64,000 nt of DNA, taken from positions 930,001-994,000 of the forward strand of contig NZ_JAMXLX010000001.1 in the NCBI RefSeq assembly GCF_024055605.1, given 5' to 3'. The DNA comes from Ciceribacter sichuanensis. Lineage in GTDB: Bacteria > Pseudomonadota > Alphaproteobacteria > Rhizobiales > Rhizobiaceae. Each line of letters starts with the position of its first letter. Position 1 is the stretch's first letter. The notes under the pieces are model-generated. The model made no database searches. It saw only the letters and a list, made by a program, of their open reading frames with translations, and was not told where the DNA came from. Shown here one piece after another: positions 8,433 to 16,687 of the stretch. The position numbers were made by a program, and so were the translations under genes.

Positions 8433-9719
8433 CTACTTGTTTCCACGGTCGAAGGTGTAGCCCGTTTGCACGGTTCCCTTGCCGAATTTGTCGCGAAGCT
8501 TATCCATGGCGGCCTCTGCCCTGGCGCGCCGGCCGGCCTGTTCATCGATCAGGTCGGGTGGATCGGCGGTTGCTGCATCTGTCAGGTCCGTGACGCCGAT
8601 GCCGATCAGGCGGTAACGCGTACCATCGGTTTCCTTCTCGAGCAGCGAAAGCCCGGTGCGAAAGATCCTGTCAGCAAGCTGGGTCGGATCATCAAGCCGG
8701 CGGTTACGCGTGCGTCCCTTGAAGTCGGCGGTCTTCAGCTTCAGCACCACCGTCTGGCCTGCAATCCCGCTTTTTTTGAGACGCCATGCGACCTTCTCGG
8801 ACAATGAGCGCAGATGCACGACGAGGTCGTCGTAGCGCCAGATATCCTCGAAGAAGGTGGTTTCGGCTGAAACGCTCTTTGCGGGGTCGTTGAGGTGGAC
8901 TTCCCGGTCGTCGATACCGCGTGAGAGGCGCGAAAGCCGCTGGCCTATCGTGCCGTAGCGGCGCATCAGGTCGGTCTCGTCCATTTCCTGCAACTGGCCT
9001 ATGGTGCGGATGCCGTCCTTTTCCAGCGTGGCAGCAAAGGCCTTGCCGACGCCCCAGATCGTCGTCACCGGCCTCGGTGCCAGGAAGGAGACCGCTTCCT
9101 CCTCGCCGATCACCGAGAAACCACGCGGCTTCTGCAGGTCGGAGGCGACCTTCGCCAGAAACTTGCAGTAGGAGAGGCCGACCGAAACGGTAATTCCGAT
9201 TTCCTGCTCGATCTTGCGGGCGAAGCGGGCGAGCACGCGTGCGGGCGGGTCGTGATGAAGCCGTTCGGTACCCTTGAGCTCAAGGAAGGCTTCGTCGATC
9301 GACAGCGGCTGCACGAGCGGAGTCAGTTCCTCCATCATTGCCCGGATCTGCCGGCCGACGCGGGCATATTTCTCCATGTCTGGTTTGATGACCACAGCCT
9401 GCGGACAGGCCTCCAATGCCTTGAACATCGGCATCGCGGAGCGTACGCCATGAATGCGGGCGATATAGCAGCAGGTCGAAACGACGCCGCGCTTGCCCCC
9501 ACCGACGATCACCGGCTTGTCCGCGAGTTCCGGGTTGTCGCGTTTCTCCACCGACGCGTAGAAGGCATCGCAGTCGATATGGGCGAGCGTCAGGTTGTAG
9601 AGTTCTCGATGATAGACGAGCCTCGGGCTGCCGCAGGCCTTGCAACGCCTCAATCCCTCCGGCTGCCCACGCAGGCAGTCGCGACAAAAGCCCGGAAATT
9701 CTGCGTTTTCAGTCGTCAT
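8433..9719 (-). CDS. dinB: DNA polymerase IV (Y family)
   Basis: 428-aa translesion polymerase that copies damaged templates with low fidelity. A short N-terminal extension carries four cysteines, C12xxC15 and C26xxC29, a possible zinc ribbon absent from E. coli DinB. The palm starts with [12 protein letters not shown] (D49) and the second catalytic motif is [10 protein letters not shown]. Helix-hairpin-helix and little-finger regions follow. The start is the ATG at 9719, with a LexA box only 6 nt upstream and no recognisable ribosome-binding site between them. An in-frame TTG at 9731 overlaps the operator and is less likely. SOS induction is predicted. Confidence 0.95.
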   Translation of the reverse strand: MTTENAEFPGFCRDCLRGQPEGLRRCKACGSPRLVYHRELYNLTLAHIDCDAFYASVEKRDNPELADKPVIVGGGKRGVVSTCCYIARIHGVRSAMPMFKALEACPQAVVIKPDMEKYARVGRQIRAMMEELTPLVQPLSIDEAFLELKGTERLHHDPPARVLARFARKIEQEIGITVSVGLSYCKFLAKVASDLQKPRGFSVIGEEEAVSFLAPRPVTTIWGVGKAFAATLEKDGIRTIGQLQEMDETDLMRRYGTIGQRLSRLSRGIDDREVHLNDPAKSVSAETTFFEDIWRYDDLVVHLRSLSEKVAWRLKKSGIAGQTVVLKLKTADFKGRTRNRRLDDPTQLADRIFRTGLSLLEKETDGTRYRLIGIGVTDLTDAATADPPDLIDEQAGRRARAEAAMDKLRDKFGKGTVQTGYTFDRGNK

Positions 9720-9725
9720 GATTGA

Positions 9726-9740
9726 GAACAAAGGTTGAAC
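9726..9740. promoter_or_regulatory. LexA operator, GAAC-N7-GAAC
   Basis: GAACAAAGGTTGAAC. It differs from the box at 277 at one position. It covers the predicted dinB transcription start on the minus strand, and its right half GAAC forms most of a possible -35 (TTGAAC, 9735-9740) for the divergent acetyltransferase gene at 9792. One bound repressor could therefore control both directions. Confidence 0.85.
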
Positions 9741-9746
9741 ATAGCG

Positions 9747-9775
9747 ACATTAGGCGCTAGCTTTCCTCCTGACAA
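9747..9775 (-). promoter_or_regulatory. predicted dinB promoter
   Basis: Read on the minus strand: -35 TTGTCA (9775-9770), 17-nt spacer, -10 TAATGT (9752-9747). Transcription would begin near 9740, inside the LexA box, leaving a leader of about 20 nt with no ribosome-binding site before the dinB ATG. Confidence 0.55.
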
Positions 9776-9791
9776 GTGAGGGGAATGACAT

Positions 9792-10385
9792 ATGCAGGGG
9801 GAATTCTTCGCCCGTCCATTGACGCCGGATCTCTGGGCGGATTTCGAGGTCGTTATGGGGCCGCAGGGTGCCTGTTATGGCTGTTGGTGCACCTATTTCA
9901 GGATGTCGGCGGCGGAACGAAAAGAGGCATCGGCTGCGGAAAAGAAGGCCTTCATGCAGGCCAGGGTCGAGAGGCAGCCACCGCCCGGTGTCATCGGCTA
10001 TATTGATGGCGAGCCTTTCGGCTGGGTACAGGTCGGTCCGAGGGCCGATGTGCCGAATTGGAATTCACCGCGTACCGTGTCCCGGCCGTTGAACGAGGCG
10101 GATGCGAACGATCCCCAAGTATGGGCCGTAAGCTGCTTCATGATGACGAACAGAAGGAGAGGGCAGGGCTTGAGCCATGCCCTGTTGGGCGCCGCCGTTG
10201 ACTTTGCCAGGCAGAGCGGTGCCCGACTTGTCGAGGCCTGTCCCATGGAGCGGGCGAAGCAATCGAAATCGGTCAGTCTCTTTGTGGGGCCGGTCAATAT
10301 CTTCGCTGCCGCAGGCTTTGAGGAGGTGGCGCAACGCAAGGCCGGGCGTCCGCTGATGCGGCTTGTGCTCGACGTTGCGGCTTAG
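9792..10385 (+). CDS. GNAT family N-acetyltransferase
   Basis: 197 aa, starting at an ATG preceded by GAGGGG. The acetyl-CoA-binding segment is NRRRGQGLSHALLGAAVDFAR, matching the R/Q-x-x-G-x-G/A loop, followed by VNIFAAAGFEEV. The N-terminal part holds a Cys-Trp-Cys cluster (ACYGCWCTYF), typical of one subgroup of small GNAT proteins. The acceptor cannot be inferred. It diverges from dinB, and a LexA box overlaps its most plausible -35, so damage-linked expression is possible. The last 4 nt overlap the converging HAD gene. Confidence 0.8.
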   Translation: MQGEFFARPLTPDLWADFEVVMGPQGACYGCWCTYFRMSAAERKEASAAEKKAFMQARVERQPPPGVIGYIDGEPFGWVQVGPRADVPNWNSPRTVSRPLNEADANDPQVWAVSCFMMTNRRRGQGLSHALLGAAVDFARQSGARLVEACPMERAKQSKSVSLFVGPVNIFAAAGFEEVAQRKAGRPLMRLVLDVAA

Positions 10386-11017
10386 CCGGTGATGTGAGCG
10401 CCGATGAGGGCGCGGGCTTCCGTCCACCCTTGCGCCTTGCGCACATGATCGCCGGCAGCAGGCGCGAATTTGTGAATTTCAACTGGTGGGGGCAGATGAA
10501 CGAGAAGACATTCCGGAACATGCTCGCCGACAGAATGGAGGTTGGACACCATATCGTCGATAAAGGCGACCGGGAGCGAGCGTCCGCCATGAAGGCGGTT
10601 GACGAGAGGCCCCTTGGCCTGATCCGCCGCGATCATCGGATAGTGCAGGCCGAACCGGTCGAGCAGCCGACGGCGGGCGGCGGCATGTTTCGGCGGCATG
10701 GCGGTGAGAAACACGAGGTCTGCTTCGATGCTTATCGCTTCAAGCGCTTCCGCAGCCTCGGCGAACGGGGTTTGCCACTCTTCCTGAACGGCGAAGAAGG
10801 TTTCGATCAAGGAGGTGACGACGTCGGCCTCGAGGACTGTCTCGTCTTCAACATTGACGATATTTCCATGCAGGCGGAAGGACCGGGGAATGAGGCGATG
10901 CCCACGGCTCTCGAGAAAGGCCCCGAACGGGGTGACGAATTCAAGCACGACATCGTCCACATCGCAGACGACGAGCGGGCGGCCGGTGAGGGGTATTGTC
11001 CCGAGGTCCGGATCCAT
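10382..11017 (-). CDS. HAD-like conserved protein
   Basis: 211 aa. The N-terminal VVCDVDDVVLEF carries the Asp-x-Asp pattern of haloacid dehalogenase motif I (D19, D21). VFLTAMPP resembles motif II and VAFIDDMVSNL resembles motif IV with two acidic residues. A phosphohydrolase fold is likely and the substrate is unknown. The ATG at 11017 directly follows the stop of the DUF3572 gene, so the two are probably translated together. Confidence 0.65.
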   Translation of the reverse strand: MDPDLGTIPLTGRPLVVCDVDDVVLEFVTPFGAFLESRGHRLIPRSFRLHGNIVNVEDETVLEADVVTSLIETFFAVQEEWQTPFAEAAEALEAISIEADLVFLTAMPPKHAAARRRLLDRFGLHYPMIAADQAKGPLVNRLHGGRSLPVAFIDDMVSNLHSVGEHVPECLLVHLPPPVEIHKFAPAAGDHVRKAQGWTEARALIGAHITG

Positions 11018-11314
11018 TCAATATTCTCCCGAGCCGAGGGTCGGACCGGTGTAGTGATGCGCGGCACTTACCACATCTTCCGGCGCGGTTCCTGTCGCCT
11101 CGCAGAAGGCGAGCAGCGTCGGTTCGTGCGCCATCAGGAAATCCAGCATGCCGGCGAGAAAGGCGGGGTCGGACATCGACGGGCGCAGCTGGTCGGGCCT
11201 TGTGCCGGAAAGCGCGAGAAACCGGCCGAGCATATCGGGCTCGTTGGCAAGCCAGGCGAGCACCGAGACGGCGGTTTCTTCGGCGTTTGCGCCTATATTA
11301 CTGTTTTTCATCAT
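11018..11314 (-). CDS. DUF3572 domain protein
   Basis: 98-aa small protein with the DUF3572 pattern (EETAVSVLAWLANEPDMLGRFLALSG, then FLDFLMAHEPTLLAFCEATG-like helices). It is confined to alphaproteobacteria and no function is known. It is mostly helical and acidic, without a signal or membrane segment. It diverges from divK across a 134-nt gap, a conserved arrangement in rhizobia as far as I recall, and abuts the HAD-like gene downstream. Confidence 0.85.
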   Translation of the reverse strand: MMKNSNIGANAEETAVSVLAWLANEPDMLGRFLALSGTRPDQLRPSMSDPAFLAGMLDFLMAHEPTLLAFCEATGTAPEDVVSAAHHYTGPTLGSGEY

Positions 11315-11448
11315 GGCTTTCCGTATTTCCGTGCCGAGTTACCTATTTCTCAACCAAATCACCTTAGCATGCCATGACACGGAAAGTGCAGACTGCTGTC
11401 GGTAATTGACCTTCTGCAGGGCGCCGGACGGGATCGAAGGACTGGTTT

Positions 11449-11820
11449 ATGCCCAAGAAGGTAATGATTGTCGAAGACAATGAGCTGAACATGAAGCTCT
11501 TCCGCGATCTTATCGAAGCCTCCGGGTACGAGACGATCCAGACGCGCAATGGCATGGAAGCGCTCGATCTCGCCCGCAAGCACCGTCCCGACCTGATCCT
11601 GATGGACATTCAGCTTCCGGAGGTTTCCGGACTGGAAGTGACCAAGTGGTTGAAGGAAGATCCGGAACTGCATGTGATCCCTGTCATTGCGGTCACGGCC
11701 TTTGCCATGAAAGGTGACGAGGAACGCATTCGTCAGGGTGGCTGCGAGGCCTATGTCTCCAAGCCCATATCGGTGCCGAAATTCATCGAGACGATCAAGA
11801 CCTATCTCGGCGACGCTTGA
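11449..11820 (+). CDS. divK: single-domain response regulator DivK
   Basis: 123 aa, a bare receiver domain. The phosphoacceptor is D53 in LILMDIQLP, with acidic pocket ED (9-10), the switch Thr in AVTAF and Lys in YVSKPIS. In alphaproteobacteria DivK is phosphorylated by DivJ, dephosphorylated by PleC, and acts through DivL-CckA to lower CtrA activity and set cell polarity. The position directly before pleD, 14 nt away, is the hallmark that separates it from generic CheY-like regulators. I found no convincing CtrA box in the 134-nt upstream gap. Confidence 0.95.
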   Translation: MPKKVMIVEDNELNMKLFRDLIEASGYETIQTRNGMEALDLARKHRPDLILMDIQLPEVSGLEVTKWLKEDPELHVIPVIAVTAFAMKGDEERIRQGGCEAYVSKPISVPKFIETIKTYLGDA

Positions 11821-11834
11821 GGGAAGGGTGAGGG

Positions 11835-13208
11835 ATGACTGCGAGAATTCTTGTCGTCGACGACATTCCAGCAAACGTCAAGCTGCTGGAAGCCCGACTG
11901 CTTGCCGAGTATTTCGACGTCCTGACGGCCGATAACGGCCATGATGCCCTCGACATCTGCGACCGTACCCAGGTCGACGTCATTCTTCTCGATATTATGA
12001 TGCCAGGAATGGACGGCTTCGAGGTTTGCGAGCGGCTGAAGGCCAATCCGCGCACAGCCCATATTCCCGTTGTGATGGTCACTGCGCTTGATCAGCCCTC
12101 CGATCGCGTTCGCGGCCTGAAAGCCGGTGCCGACGATTTTCTGACGAAGCCCGTCAACGACCTGCAACTCATCTCCCGCGTGAAGAGCCTTGTGCGCCTG
12201 AAGACGCTCAGCGATGAACTCAGGATACGTGCCGAAGCCGCCCACAACATCGGTGTCGAAGACCCGATACGCTTGACCGACGGACGGCTGGACGAGCCGG
12301 CGCAGGTCCTGCTGGTCGACAGCCGCGCCGCATCCCAGGAACGCATCATTAAGACGCTGAAGCCGATTGCCGTCGTTAGCGCCATGTCTGACCCGCAGGC
12401 GGCCGTCTTCGAGGCTGCGGAAAATCCTTTCGACCTCGTGATCGTCAATGGAAACCTAGATGATTACGATCCTTTGCGCCTTTGCTCGCAGCTTCGCTCG
12501 CTGGAGCGCACCCGTTTCATCCCGCTGCTGCTCATCACCGAGCACAACGATGAGGCGACTGTCATTCGGGCGCTCGATCTCGGTGTGAACGATTACATCA
12601 TGCGTCCGCTGGACCCGAACGAACTCGTGGCCCGCGCGCTGACCCAGATCCGCCGCAAGCGCCTGAACGACCGGCTTCGCAACAGCGTGAAGCAGACGAT
12701 CGAACTGGCCGTGACCGATGGTCTGACCGGGCTTCATAACCGGCGCTATCTCGACAATCATCTGAAGATACTCTTCGCGCGGGCGAAAGCGCGTGGTCGC
12801 CCGCTTTCCGTCTGCATGGTCGATATCGATCGCTTCAAGCAGGTAAACGACAGCAATGGCCACGACGCCGGCGATGACGTATTGAAGGAATTCGCGACAA
12901 GAATTCGTTCAACCGTTCGCGGCGCCGATCTCGCCTGCCGTTATGGCGGTGAGGAATTCGTCGTGGTTATGCCGGATACGCCGGCTGATATCGCCGCGAT
13001 GATTGCCGAGCGGTTGCGTGGCATTATCGAATCCCGGCCGTTCGTCCTGAGATCCGCCGAGGGAAGCCTTGAAGTTACCGCCTCCATGGGGATCGCAACG
13101 CTCGGACCTGATATCGACACCCCGGAGCAATTGATGAAGCAGGCCGACAGGGCTCTTTATCAGGCAAAGGCGAGTGGTCGAAACCGTGTGGTGGCATCCG
13201 CGGCCTGA
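11835..13208 (+). CDS. pleD: response regulator / diguanylate cyclase PleD
   Basis: 457 aa that makes cyclic di-GMP when phosphorylated. The first receiver has phosphoacceptor D53 (ILLDIMMPGMDG). The second receiver lacks the usual Asp at the corresponding position (LVIVNGNLDDYD) and serves as a dimerisation adaptor in the family. The C-terminal GGDEF domain has RYGGEEF as active site and an RGAD allosteric inhibition site five residues before it. AGGGTGAGGG is a strong ribosome-binding site. It is co-transcribed with divK, linking polarity signalling to the motile-to-sessile switch. Confidence 0.95.
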   Translation: MTARILVVDDIPANVKLLEARLLAEYFDVLTADNGHDALDICDRTQVDVILLDIMMPGMDGFEVCERLKANPRTAHIPVVMVTALDQPSDRVRGLKAGADDFLTKPVNDLQLISRVKSLVRLKTLSDELRIRAEAAHNIGVEDPIRLTDGRLDEPAQVLLVDSRAASQERIIKTLKPIAVVSAMSDPQAAVFEAAENPFDLVIVNGNLDDYDPLRLCSQLRSLERTRFIPLLLITEHNDEATVIRALDLGVNDYIMRPLDPNELVARALTQIRRKRLNDRLRNSVKQTIELAVTDGLTGLHNRRYLDNHLKILFARAKARGRPLSVCMVDIDRFKQVNDSNGHDAGDDVLKEFATRIRSTVRGADLACRYGGEEFVVVMPDTPADIAAMIAERLRGIIESRPFVLRSAEGSLEVTASMGIATLGPDIDTPEQLMKQADRALYQAKASGRNRVVASAA

Positions 13209-13740
13209 TCGACAGAGTACCGGCGTTCCTAGATTCTGTTGGATTTGACTTCTGGGCAGCTGTCAACCTCCCGTATTGGGGGATTGCGCCTGATCGAAGC
13301 CTGAAACACTATCCAGACCAATGTTGGTTCCGCGGTTCACAGTTTTCGCTGCCGCGTATGAGAACCTGTCGGCAATAGTAATATTGAGCCGTTCCAAGGT
13401 CGTATTGCGACCTGAAATTGTAGTTTTTAGCCGCGCTGAAGTGTTTTCATGTTGTGCCTCTGAGGCGCTGGTCATCTGTACATGCCGATGGCTATGCGAA
13501 TCGGGCTTCGGGCGATTCAAATGCTGCCGGGCATGTGCGTTTCCGTCCATGAAGCCATTTTTTTCTAATACTCAAATCGAAGTAATTTTGAGAGTATTTA
13601 AAATTTTTGCAAATATACCCGTACTTTCGATTTGGAAGGAACAAGGCGTTTGACGGTGATCTTAACCATAGGCGCAACGGATCTGCGAAACGGTTAAGAA
13701 AATGTTGATTTTCAATTCGTTTTGAGGGAAGTTGTACTCA
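13209..13740. other. intergenic stretch without convincing gene
   Basis: About 530 nt between pleD and the candidate small RNA. Open frames on both strands (13321-13653 plus, 13263-13550 minus) have atypical composition and no ribosome-binding site, so I do not call them. A small hairpin GAATCG/CGATTC lies near 13499-13520. TTAACCAT at 13662-13669 equals the alphaproteobacterial CtrA half-site and lies about 80 nt before the RNA. Confidence 0.5.
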
Positions 13741-13925
13741 ATAAAGAAAACGCCTTCGAGAGAGGCAAGTGATACCCCATGATGCTCAGGTCCGCCGCAT
13801 CTCCTGGGTCGTGGGGTCGGTCGGTTGACATGCAATATTTAGCGGTTCCTCGTGCCGTTTTTGCATGTTGACCGGCCCCCGAACACAAGAAGGCACCGCT
13901 GCCGGGCAGGCGCGGTGCCTTTTTT
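13741..13925 (+). ncRNA. candidate structured small RNA downstream of pleD
   Basis: The segment folds into consecutive stems with no ORF. The first has arms 13774-13782 / 13809-13817 (9 bp, one G-U) continued by CTCAGG (13785-13790) / CCTGGG (13803-13808), with the 12-nt loop TCCGCCGCATCT. The second is a 17-bp hairpin, 13819-13835 / 13861-13877, with three G-U pairs. The third is a Rho-independent terminator at 13890-13925. G-U pairs suggest selection on RNA rather than DNA, and the T-run fixes the plus strand. The 5' end is approximate. It could belong to a known alphaproteobacterial family such as the suhB-type motif, which I cannot verify. Confidence 0.7.
13890..13925 (+). terminator. Rho-independent terminator of the candidate RNA
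   Basis: AAGGCACCGC (13890-13899) pairs perfectly with GCGGTGCCTT (13912-13921), followed by a run of T to 13925. It could also terminate read-through from pleD. Confidence 0.85.
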
Positions 13926-14006
13926 GTTGCGAGCATTTCGAGGATGGTCCGGAACGAGAAGTCTCGTTGCCGTAGATGCCGACTTGATTTTTAAACCGCG
14001 CAAACG

Positions 14007-14034
14007 AAAAAAGCGCGCTGCATTGGCAACGCGC
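14007..14034 (-). terminator. rpmG terminator
   Basis: On the minus strand GCGCG (14034-14030) pairs with CGCGC (14017-14013). TTGC/GCAG extends the stem inside, and it is followed by TTTTTT (14012-14007). It lies 31 nt after the rpmG stop. Confidence 0.8.
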
Positions 14035-14064
14035 CTGTTCCGCCGAAACCGGTCAGACCAAGGA

Positions 14065-14232
14065 TTACTTGATCTTGGTTTCCTTGAATTCGACGTGCTT
14101 CTTAGCGACCGGGTCGTACTTGGTCTTCGTCATCTTTTCCGTCATCGTACGGCTGTTCTTCGTGGTGACGTAAAAGAAGCCCGTGTCGGCCGTCGACAGC
14201 AGCTTGATCTTGATGGTTGTAGCCTTGGCCAT
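14065..14232 (-). CDS. rpmG: 50S ribosomal protein L33
   Basis: 55 aa, from the ATG at 14232 to the TAA at 14065. It begins [18 protein letters not shown] and ends VEFKETKIK, with the L33 core [16 protein letters not shown] and [14 protein letters not shown]. This is the cysteine-free form that does not bind zinc. It is a small basic protein of the large subunit near the E site. An intrinsic terminator follows. It is convergent with pleD and the candidate RNA. Confidence 0.95.
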   Translation of the reverse strand: MAKATTIKIKLLSTADTGFFYVTTKNSRTMTEKMTKTKYDPVAKKHVEFKETKIK

Positions 14233-14319
14233 GGTCGTCCTGCCTTTAATAAACGAAGCCGCGGACGATCAAAGGCCCACGGCAAATCTGGCGCGAAACT
14301 ACAAATCGCGCCCGAAAAG

Positions 14320-15504
14320 TCAAGTCCGTTTGGGTTTAAAAAACAATCTGCCCAGCGAAACAAGCACATAGAGTGCAAAGAAACCTGCAATCGCCCATGC
14401 AAATCCGTGATTGCCCGAAATATCGATGGCAGCGCCGATGGCTTGCGGCCCGGCTACGGTGCCCACTGCATAGCAGAAAACGAAGGCCGCATTGGCGGCT
14501 GCGAGATCCGAGCCGGTGAGTCGCGAGCCGAGATGGCTGAGACCCACGGTATAGAGCCCCGAGACACTGCCGCCCCAGAAGAACAGGACAGCGGCCATCA
14601 GCAGCCAGCTTTGCGAGAGCCAGGGAAGGGCAAGCGAGCCGGCGAGGCCGACGGTGGCCATGACGCCGAGCAGGACGCGGCGATCCTTCATGTGGTCGGA
14701 CAGCATGCCGAGCGGGATCTGGAAGACCATGTTGCCGATGCCCATGACGGTCAGCAGCAGTGCTGCCTGCGACTCGGTGAAGCCGGAGCGCGTGGCGTAG
14801 ATGGGAAAGAGCGAAAGGCCGCCGGCCTCCACCGCGCCGAAGACGAAGACGGCTGCCGTCGCGGTGGGCACGAGAAGGATATAGCGGAAGAAGTGCCGCT
14901 CCGGCTTGGTGTCGAGGGCAGGGCTTTCCCCTCGCGCAATGAAGATCGGTACCGCCGCCGCCAGGATCGCGATAGCGGCCACCAGGAACGGCAGGACACC
15001 CTCGCTGCCGATCAATGAGAAGAGCAGGGGCCCGGCGGCGAAGCCGACGGAGAGCACGGTGGCGTAGATCCCGAGAACGAGGCCTCGCCGTCGGGGCGGG
15101 GCCGCGGCGTTGATCCAGAATTCGGAAAGAATGAAGAGGGTGGTGGTGGAGCCATGAAAGGCAAGCCGCAATGGGAACCACATCCAGAACTGGTCCGCGT
15201 AATAGAAGCCGAGGCCGCTCAGCGCCGATATGAGGACTGCCCAGAGCATTGTCTTGGCAACGCCATAGCTATGGGCGAGCTTCATGGTCACTGGCGCGGC
15301 AACCATGGCCGCGATGCCTGCCATGGCGGAATTAAGCCCGATCATCGTGGACGAGATCCCGCGCTTTTCGAGAATGATCGAAAGCAGGGGCAGTCCGAGA
15401 CCGATGGCGATGCCGACCGAGGAAATGGAGACGACAGCAGCGATGAGAGACGGCCAGTGAATCTCTTCGCGATGGCAGTTATCGCCGTTGGACGGCTTTG
15501 TCAT
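14320..15504 (-). CDS. MFS transporter
   Basis: 394 aa with about twelve hydrophobic segments. Start at the ATG 15504 (MTKPSNGDN), 8 nt after the upstream NUDIX stop; a longer frame reaching 15576 would overlap that gene. The pattern (SVGIAIGLGLPLLSIILEKRG, LRLAFHGSTTTLFILSEFWIN, GLVLGIYATVLSVGFAAGPLLF) fits the drug/sugar-efflux-like major facilitator branch common in alphaproteobacteria. The substrate cannot be predicted. It is the last gene of a run transcribed with NUDIX, DUF983, rnr and topA. Confidence 0.85.
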   Translation of the reverse strand: MTKPSNGDNCHREEIHWPSLIAAVVSISSVGIAIGLGLPLLSIILEKRGISSTMIGLNSAMAGIAAMVAAPVTMKLAHSYGVAKTMLWAVLISALSGLGFYYADQFWMWFPLRLAFHGSTTTLFILSEFWINAAAPPRRRGLVLGIYATVLSVGFAAGPLLFSLIGSEGVLPFLVAAIAILAAAVPIFIARGESPALDTKPERHFFRYILLVPTATAAVFVFGAVEAGGLSLFPIYATRSGFTESQAALLLTVMGIGNMVFQIPLGMLSDHMKDRRVLLGVMATVGLAGSLALPWLSQSWLLMAAVLFFWGGSVSGLYTVGLSHLGSRLTGSDLAAANAAFVFCYAVGTVAGPQAIGAAIDISGNHGFAWAIAGFFALYVLVSLGRLFFKPKRT

Positions 15505-15514
15505 GAGTCGGCCC

Positions 15515-16219
15515 TTAAATCGTATCGCGGAAGAATCGGCCGCGCCGGGAGAAGTAGAACGGTCCGTCGCTTCCAAAAGGTAAAGACGGATCGTCTTTCA
15601 TCTGCGTCCTGACATCTTCCAGGATCGTCCTGGTGATGGCCGGCATGTTCAGACCGGAAACATCGTGCATGTCAAGCCATTGCAGGTCCTGCAACTCGGC
15701 GGAATCCCGGATCGCGCCGGGATCGACGCCGGTCTCGTCGCAGAAAGTCAGGAAGAAACGGGTGTCGAAGCGGCGCACATTGCCGGGCGGCGTGATCGCA
15801 CGCGCCACGTAGCGCAGGGCGCCGAGATCGGCGCTGAAGCGGCTGTGCTGGTTTCCGCCGGTTTCGAGGGTTCCGATGATGAGGCCTGTCTCTTCATCGA
15901 GTTCACGCAACGCAGCCAGCGCAAGCGCACGGCAGCGCCCGGCAAGCGAGGGGTCGTCGAGGCCGCCCGTCAGCCGTGCCAGCACGGTCGGGTGAAGGTC
16001 GCGCCTGAAGGGAAGGTTGCGGTCCTGCCGGTCTCGCCTGCCGCCGGGAAACACGTAGAGATCCGGCATGAAGGCATGCTTGCTGCCGCGCTTGCCGACC
16101 AGCACCCGGGGGCGACTGCCGGCACGATCGATGAGGATCAGCGATGCTGCATCCCTGGGTCGCAGCTTCGCTTTCGAAGCGGAAGCCTTGTCCTGCGCCT
16201 CGAAGGGATGGGATGTCAT
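15515..16219 (-). CDS. NUDIX hydrolase
   Basis: 234 aa. The NUDIX signature core ALAALRELDEETG retains the REL-EE catalytic helix, with a degenerate first half. The N-terminal SLILIDRAGSRPRVLVGKRGSKHAFMPDLYVFPGG matches the branch of larger proteins typified by human NUDT19 and CoA-diphosphatase relatives. It probably cleaves a nucleoside diphosphate-X or CoA compound. The start ATG overlaps the DUF983 stop by 4 nt, indicating translational coupling. Confidence 0.85.
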   Translation of the reverse strand: MTSHPFEAQDKASASKAKLRPRDAASLILIDRAGSRPRVLVGKRGSKHAFMPDLYVFPGGRRDRQDRNLPFRRDLHPTVLARLTGGLDDPSLAGRCRALALAALRELDEETGLIIGTLETGGNQHSRFSADLGALRYVARAITPPGNVRRFDTRFFLTFCDETGVDPGAIRDSAELQDLQWLDMHDVSGLNMPAITRTILEDVRTQMKDDPSLPFGSDGPFYFSRRGRFFRDTI

Positions 16220-16683
16220 GAGCCGGTCTTCTGGTGGAATTCTCCCGGCTCGCCTGCATCACCGCCAAAGCCGTGCATCCTCAGTGCCCATTGCAGGCCG
16301 ATGACTCCACCCTTGATCGGCTGGATGGTGATCAGCGAGGTGATGATTGCAATCGGCACCCAGATCGCCAGATGCACCCAGTCGGATGCCGGGAATATGA
16401 GGTCCGTCATCATGAAGCCGCCGAGAAGGACATGGCCGAGAACGATGATGACGAGATAGGGCGGCAGGTCGTCGGCGCGGTGATGGAAGATCTCCTCGCC
16501 ACAGGCAGCACAGGTATCGACCGGTTTCAGGTAGGCGCGGAACAGCTTGCCGCTGCCGCAGGCCGGACATGTGTTGAGAAGGCCGCGTTTTATCGACTGC
16601 CCGAGACGACGCTCCGGCAATTCCTCTCCGCCGAACCGTGTCGGCTCCTGCGTGTTTCCGGCCTCCATCCTCACACCCTCCAT
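16216..16683 (-). CDS. DUF983 membrane protein
   Basis: 155 aa. The N-terminal zinc-ribbon-like part (CPACGSGKLFRAYLKPVDTCAACGEE) holds two CxxC pairs, followed by two hydrophobic segments (LVIIVLGHVLLGGFMMTDLIF and AIWVPIAIITSLITI). This is the standard DUF983 arrangement. Function is unknown in general; some relatives neighbour cytochrome oxidase assembly genes. GGAGG at the end of rnr is its ribosome-binding site. It overlaps the NUDIX start. Confidence 0.88.
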   Translation of the reverse strand: MEGVRMEAGNTQEPTRFGGEELPERRLGQSIKRGLLNTCPACGSGKLFRAYLKPVDTCAACGEEIFHHRADDLPPYLVIIVLGHVLLGGFMMTDLIFPASDWVHLAIWVPIAIITSLITIQPIKGGVIGLQWALRMHGFGGDAGEPGEFHQKTGS

Positions 16684-16687
16684 GTGT

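Noticed and set aside
8433-9719. ImuB-type polymerase instead of DinB
   Set aside because: Catalytic acidic residues (D49 and SIDEAF) are intact and no imuA/dnaE2 partner is adjacent.
13321-13653. 110-codon plus-strand frame between pleD and the candidate RNA
   Set aside because: No ribosome-binding site, unusual amino acid composition, and an AT-rich end; no domain recognised.
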